A DNA stretch of 64,000 nucleotides from Flexamia atlantica (lineage: Eukaryota; Arthropoda; Insecta; Hemiptera; Cicadellidae). The notes beneath the pieces were generated by a model, which was not told the origin of the DNA, did not search any database, and worked only from the letters and a program-made list of their open reading frames with translations. The translations under genes were made by a program, and so were the position numbers. Positions 58,172 to 64,000 of this stretch are shown here, in pieces. The stretch covers positions 806,001 through 870,000 of the forward strand of contig JAQJVK010000074.1 in NCBI GenBank assembly GCA_035578135.1, given 5' to 3'. Within the stretch, counting starts at the first letter, position 1. The number at the start of each line of letters is the position of its first letter.

Positions 58172-61100
58172 AAAACAGTTTTAGATTTTCATTGCAACTA
58201 AACTAATAGCGGTATTTTAAAATAAATATAAAAAAATGTTCCCCAATCTCTACATTGAGAAAAGTAACAAAAATTTGAGCAATTGATGACTAAGTATGAG
58301 AACAAAAATTAATAATCTCCAGTTTTTGTTTTATTTAAAATAAAATACTTTATCCAAGGTAGAATGTATGAATTTACATAATGTTATTGTGAGGATACTA
58401 ATTTGACACTAAACTACTTCATATCTGTAACCATGACGTGATAATCCGGAGTTTTAACAATGTCCCAAAGCGGATTAAGCGTGTTGTAATTAAAACAGAA
58501 CTTCAATGACGTTAGTTTAATCAGCAACCTCCGTTTCCATGCAGATTTGCAATATTGGGTAGTGGATCTATTACAACCTAATAAACGCCAACCAATTGAC
58601 ACTTTAGTACATATTACAGCGTTATTTATTTATGTTTATTGCCTTTTCGACACTAATTATCATTTTAAATTTCACAAATCTGCTGATTTTAAACCGTTTC
58701 ATCTCTTTTCATGTTTATGTAGCCCAGAAACTGTAACTTTATAACTAGTTTTCATTTCCTATTGAACGTTTTTTTTGTTAAAGTTTGATATAGCATTTGA
58801 TGCGGAAAGTGAAAAGGGACATAAAATCGGAATTTTTTTGTTCAGGTTAAAGTTGAATTGAAATTCTGAAATTTAATATTAGATGAATTTTGGAACATTT
58901 GACATAGACTTTATAGAGCTATGAATTGTTGGCTTTCAGTCATTGTACTGACACTTAAATTTTAACTAATCAAAACGGAAATTTTAGGAATTAAGACCCA
59001 AAACTTCAAACGTTCACAGAATGTGGTGTATTATTTATCACAAAAAAGCGAAAAGTTGAACTGGGTATCAAAATAAAGCGGAAAAATGATACACTTACAA
59101 TTTAATTGCTAAAACTTGTGAGAAAATTATAAGATGGGAAAGGGACCTTAAGTCGGAAGACAGAATACCGAGGAATAATAAGATAACAACACTGTCGAAA
59201 CGGTGATTTTTGAACAATATTTTTCAACAATGATTGACTTGAAGTAGTTCAATCCTACACCAATAGAGATATAAGGTGGGACTAGATTCAAGATTCTCCT
59301 GAATACCCCCTCAATACGGGTCTGCACATTAAGGAAAATGGACCTAAAGATGCCGGCCAAGTTATTTTCAATTTGAGCGACTTGAGGTCTCTTTTTACAG
59401 GCAACTTCCAATGCCAAATCCACTATTTATTTATATTCCTCCGATTCTTATCGCTGAAATATTCGAGAATGCACAGGAAATATTATTTCCAATCGAAGCG
59501 TAAACATCTATATTTTTTACCCGATTCGACTAAAATTAATCCCCGCTCTGTAAAATTTACTCCAGCGACTTGAAATTCCTTTTCACTTTCTGCATCGTTA
59601 ACTTTGCGTAACACAGCTAAAGATGTAGTAAAATTTCTTCGTATGAAATTTGAACGATTAATATTGGCTCATAGTTAACTTTGCATATCGTTTTTTTCCT
59701 GAAACTGTATAAATTTGTTCCAAATACATATATTAAGGTAATTAAGTTTTCAGCTCCAAGAAATGTCAAACAAAATTTTAAACTTAGGACGAATATTTAG
59801 TATGCACAAGAAAAGCGGTTCTGTTTGCAAGACAATATCAAATCGAAAATATACGTCAGTCTACGCCTTAAAAATATCGGCTCGAAGTTACTAAAGATAT
59901 TTAAATAATAACGTAACAAGAACAGACTTGTATCTGGAAGCGACCGTGGTTTTATCTGTGAATCACATCAAAAACATTAATCAACGAGCTATGTCTTGTT
60001 TAAATATTCAGTATCCAGGCATACGAATCATTTCCGATTGCTTGATAACTGATGAATAATTTAGTATGTTTTGGATATGGTTTAAGCTTAGAGAGCTGTG
60101 GATATAGTATAGACCTATGCTAATTTTGCAAGAGAGCGTTCCAAAACCAGTAAAAACCGACGCAATCTAAATTACAAAGGGTTTTATGAACAATGCTTAA
60201 GTTGTGAGTTGAGATCAACTACAACCTTACGCCTTATGTTGAAAATGTTTGAACAATAAGGATTTTCGCTCTTAACCTCGATTATTATAGGTTAGGTATA
60301 AATATGCTCTGTCGTGAGGTCTATTTTGTGATGGGTTGAAATTACAAGTTTTTCTCTTGATTTCGGTTATTTATCGATTTGAAGTAACATCGAATGTAGC
60401 GAGCAACCGATTTCTTAGCAATGATTACAGTAGGGGGGCGTACTCCGGGGTTTCCCCGTTAGATAACACCAAATCATTTCAATTGGTTTTAAGTCACCTT
60501 CAATGGAGGGATGCCGAATTAGAATCCTGAAGCGCATTTTTAGAATCCACTTGAAATTTTTTTAAGTCGTGTACAAGTTTTGCATATGTCATTTGCATTG
60601 TTAACTATTACTACATTGTAGCAATAACATCGTGCCTGTCCAAGGTTAAACACTTAAACACCGCATGGTAAAAACTGTTTCACGTTTATGAAAAGTTTTC
60701 TAAGTTAGTTTGAACCTTCTTTTATTCTTTGATCATATAAATTAATTATTTATATTTTGTTATTTAATTTAGTTGTTTGCTGGAGAAGCATTTTTTGACA
60801 TTATAGAGTTGGGTGTTAAATCAACAAGTTTAAATAAATGTAGTTATAATGTTTATATGGGCTAATAACATCGGTATATACGTTTACTTGCCCTTATATT
60901 GTACCAATAATATATTAAATACCTAATAATAAATTAAATTTCATAATAATAATCTTAATATGATTGTTATTATGATGAGTATCTGATTTTTAATACATAC
61001 ATTATTGAGAAGACCGATCCTATATTAAAACATTTTATTCAATGATAAAACATTTTTAGTTAAAAAATTGAAAACCAAATATGCTTAACTACACATCAAA

Positions 61101-61726
61101 CATATAGTTATTTAAATTTATTTCATTGTACTCAGTTAAAATTTTTCTGTTGTACCAAAAAAGAAACGGTAACAAACGAGAATCGTTGCCAAGTCAACAA
61201 TGCTCGGATATCGGTCCAGCGCTGCCTGCTGAACTAAACACTAAACATGGTTGAGTGAGATTGATTTTTTTGTACAATGGTTTCTTTTGTAAAAAAAGAC
61301 ACGTTGATGAGGTATCTTGATTGTTTTGTTTGAATTTCTCACGAAATTTAAATGCATCGTAGGTATCTGCGTTTTTAATCAAAGTTTGATACAAATAGTT
61401 ATTTGTGTGTTGAATGGGTAAAGTACAACATTGTCTCGCGAAGGAAAATATTGGCACCCGAGCTTGTCAAGGGTGACAACTTTTACGAGGGAGGCAATGT
61501 GCTTTACTCTCAACATTCACAAAACATATTCCCCTCACCTAGAATAATAAAAATCTGGCCACAAAAATTAATTTTATTTACTGTGATAATGTTATTATTT
61601 TTTATTGTTCCTGGCATTAAATCAGCTCTTAGCACACTCATTCATGGAGCTGCAACACATTTGCATGCATGCGTAGGAATTCGAAGGCGCTCTAATTATA
61701 AATTATGATTTCAATGTTATTATTAT
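58172..61726. other. AT-rich non-coding stretch
   Basis: Open frames at 59148-59423 (minus), 59373-59573 and 61403-61708 were inspected. None has an ATG in good context with splice support or a recognised domain. A slightly GC-richer patch at 60430-60540 contains the small hairpin CCGGGGTTTCCCCG. Confidence 0.4.
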
Positions 61727-61763
61727 GTTTACTTTGTCTCGCGTCGGTCGGGACAAAGTAAAC
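61727..61763. repeat. Perfect hairpin, 12-bp arms
   Basis: GTTTACTTTGTC (61727-61738) and GACAAAGTAAAC (61752-61763) flank a CpG-rich 13-base loop. Confidence 0.8.
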
Positions 61764-62440
61764 CCCCCGCTTTATACTCCCACTGGTTGTTTAATTATCA
61801 TTATACTCAGCCATTACATGGAGTAAAAAGCATCTAAAAATAGCAGGAGGGGGGAATTATATTACCAATCATACAAACTAAATAAAAATAAAAAATGTTG
61901 TAACCATGTCTGAGATGAAAAATATACAACCCCACTTTTGAGACGAACTTCGCATCAAACTTTCACGGACCTGTTGTACATCGTTACACACCACCCGCAG
62001 CTGTTTCTACTACAAGTGCAAAGTTTGAAACCTATCTACCTCAATCTCTTGTTATACTTTTTATAATTTTATGATCAATGATAATTTTTACTCGGCGTAC
62101 AATATTTTCCTAATTATATATTTTTAAGGAACAACATATATTTTCTAAATTTATTCATATGAACTACGTTTAAAACTGTTTGCTCAGTTAGTGCAACTAA
62201 CTTTTGTTAATGTTTTGGCTACCAATAATTTAAAAGTTATTTTTCAGTGAAACCTTCATCCCATAAATAAAGTACAAAAAAGAATAAAAAAGTGTTTTTC
62301 CTTCATAACACTGAAAACTACATCCCCTAAGAGTTCCATAGATATACCATGCAATCTCAACTATAATATTTCATTTTTCGACAGAGTTTTAAACTTAGAT
62401 AAAAATATTTTAGAAATTAAAATAAAGTCATAAAATGGAT
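61764..62440. other. AT-rich non-coding stretch
   Basis: No feature could be supported. Confidence 0.5.
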
Positions 62441-62481
62441 ATTATGTTGTGTGTGTATGTACATAGCACACACAACGTAAT
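62441..62481. repeat. Hairpin, 15-bp arms
   Basis: Arms 62441-62455 (ATTATGTTGTGTGTG) and 62467-62481 are reverse complements with one mismatch around an 11-base loop. Confidence 0.8.
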
Positions 62482-63002
62482 CAATCAGAGTAATTAAGTT
62501 CATTTTATTTAATAAATGAGAAGCGATGTTTACTTAGGGCTCACAGCTCCGTAAGTAAACGATTTCCTTATAAGTTTCTTGGTTTATTTTGTCTCTTTTC
62601 GCTAAGTATGGAAGACGGGAAGACGCCAAGCGGAAACAGCAATACCCGTCTGACCTGCGAGACTGATAAATGATGCACATTCGTTACTTTACGTCGACTC
62701 TTTTTTCTTGTTTCATCGAGGAACTTTTAAAAGCACCATTTTTTCAGTAATATTTAACTTTAAAAATATAAATCTTAAATCTCTCCCTTTTGAGTAACAT
62801 AATCGATATTCATTTATAAATAGTTTATTTGTTATATTAAAGGAAAAATTAATGAAAACTCGAGGCGTACTCTTTCGTACGACGTAATTACTAATTATAA
62901 TAACTGAAGACTATGAAAGGAATCTGATAAGGGGAGTAGCAAGTGGAACTTTTATACAATGACTGGAATGATATTGAATACTTTTAGTGTCGTATTGTAG
63001 TA

Positions 63003-63295
63003 CTGTAGACTCTCAACAGTGTGACTCTCGATACCTTGACACTCAATGAACAACCAAACACTACCAAATATTTTCTACAGTGCTATTTATTTGGACCTAT
63101 ATTGTAATATAAGTTAATAATTTAGCTGGGCAATGATTTAGGATGGTGTTATTTAATACATTCAGGAGATGTACAGGATCGACCTATATTTTTAATGCTT
63201 CTATTAGTAATATAAAAACCCCATAAACTCCTTATAGTTTGGAATTTTAATACTTTGACACCCCCTAAGTCCACTTAATGTCGAACTATCGACAG
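63003..63295. mobile_element. Possible decayed pogo-like MITE
   Basis: The left end CTGTAGACTCTC and the reverse complement of the right end, CTGTCGATAGTTCGACA, share the CTGT[AC]GA start and a GACTCTCGAT-type word typical of pogo-like termini. Agreement decays quickly inward. It is weaker than the element at 15628-15813. Confidence 0.25.
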
Positions 63296-63409
63296 CCTAA
63301 TTTATATTGATATTTGTAATAGTTTTAATGTGTGATACATTCTCACTGTATTTTTAAAATTCATAATAGCGAAGGATTTGTAATTATTATTTAATTTGTT
63401 GGTCTTTTC

Positions 63410-64000
63410 CTATCGCTTCTAGTGTTTAACTACACTACGTTTCGAGAGGTTTTGAAACTCCTCTCGATTTCAAGTGATCCTACTTAAAGTTACATTAACC
63501 TATTTACGTTTATTTAACCTACTTTTTTGGGGTTTTTTGACATACAATTTACATTCATCCAACATTCAACAGAAATCTCACTCACACAAAATTTCATACA
63601 AAACACGTTAAACATACTTATACAGAAAGAAAATTTAAACTAAAACATATTAAACATGATACAAAACACAGATAGAAAATTAAAACAAAAAACATATATA
63701 GTTATATTTCTATTTATAGTTAATTCTCTGTCTGTGTTTTGTATCATGTTTAATGTGATCTAGTTTTTATTTTCTTTCTGTATAAGTATGTTTAATGTGT
63801 TTTGTATGAAATTTTGTGAGAGTGAGATTTCTGTTGAATGTCGGATGAATGAAAATTGTATGTCAAAAAACAAAAAACCCCAAAAAAGTATGTTAAATAA
63901 ACAAAAGAAGGTTAATGTAACTGTAAGTAGGGTCACTTGAAAACGAGAGGAGTTTCAATACCTCTCGAAACGTAGTGTAGTTAAACACTACAAGAGATAG
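63410..64000. mobile_element. Foldback element, about 275-280-bp arms, reaching the window edge
   Basis: The left arm 63410-63683 and right arm 63720-64000 are reverse complements with few differences. The ends read CTATCGCTTCTAGTGTTTAA at left and, reverse-complemented, CTATCTCTTGTAGTGTTTAA at right. Each arm carries near its tip a secondary hairpin (CGAGAGG...CCTCTCG, 63443-63466 on the left). The AT-rich centre is only about 36 bases and nothing is encoded. The right end may continue past the window, so its boundary and target duplication cannot be set. The superfamily is unknown. Confidence 0.85.

Noticed and set aside
59148..59423. 91-codon minus-strand frame
   Set aside because: No domain, no splice support and overlapping open frame on the plus strand.
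61403..61708. 101-codon frame with a hydrophobic segment
   Set aside because: TTG start, hydrophobicity explained by T-rich DNA, and no homologous feature recognised.
1..64000. CRISPR arrays, bacterial operons, rRNA genes, intact transposase genes, viral genes
   Set aside because: None was seen: no regularly spaced direct repeats, no long intact frames, no conserved rRNA words and no recognisable viral protein motifs.

Overview
This window reads as nuclear DNA of an animal, most likely an insect, and plausibly a hemipteran. It is strongly AT-rich and has no bacterial operons, ribosome binding sites or long intact reading frames. It is full of degraded transposon pieces, inverted repeats and diverged duplications. 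The animal call rests on GT/AG-bounded coding islands and on a Jockey/CR1-type non-LTR retrotransposon, with hAT-, pogo/Tigger- and Helitron-like termini beside it. The narrower 'insect, perhaps hemipteran' call is an impression from repeat style and is not proven.

Protein-coding content is sparse. The only long homologous protein is the reverse transcriptase of a dead non-LTR element at 20.3-22.8 kb (plus strand), broken by one frameshift and four stops. Two short islands look like real host exons from their composition and splice sites: 18778-18947 on the minus strand and 30417-30627 on the plus strand. They lie on opposite strands, so at least two genes with long introns probably cross the window. 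A third candidate, 53389-53483 on the plus strand, begins a short hydrophobic signal-peptide-like sequence just before a consensus donor. A few weaker exon or small-ORF candidates are listed with low confidence. I could not assign a protein family to any host exon.

Layout. 0-3.8 kb: AT-rich, with a GC-richer patch carrying a CRE-like TGACGTCA near 1.16 kb. 3.8-9.9 kb: two inverted copies of a dispersed repeat, hairpins, a possible tRNA-derived SINE and a repeat with internal duplication. 10-14.6 kb: a tandem array of diverged units of about 0.9-1 kb sharing a GC-rich core (two cores keep an exact TGACGTCA), interrupted by a complete 579-bp hAT-type MITE with an 8-bp target duplication. 15.6-20 kb: a pogo/Tigger-like MITE, a dispersed repeat, the minus-strand exon and a second pogo-like end. 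20.3-22.8 kb: the LINE. 24-36.9 kb: a nested inverted repeat, the plus-strand exon, two tandem duplications, a foldback element and a 1-kb block bounded by 128-bp inverted arms. 37.7-45.2 kb: LTR-like short inverted pair, near-perfect hairpins, an AT microsatellite, and a 98-bp-arm palindrome followed by a Helitron-like 3' end. 45.5-64 kb: small ORFs, an ATT microsatellite, copies of dispersed families, the signal-peptide exon candidate and a foldback element of about 590 bp that reaches the right edge.

Nothing here looks like a coordinated multi-gene system. The visible biology is intronic or intergenic sequence shaped by transposons and local duplication. The most interesting structures are the repeated CRE-bearing cassette, the long palindromes and the two unidentified exons. 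All boundaries were read by eye; identities and counts were not computed.
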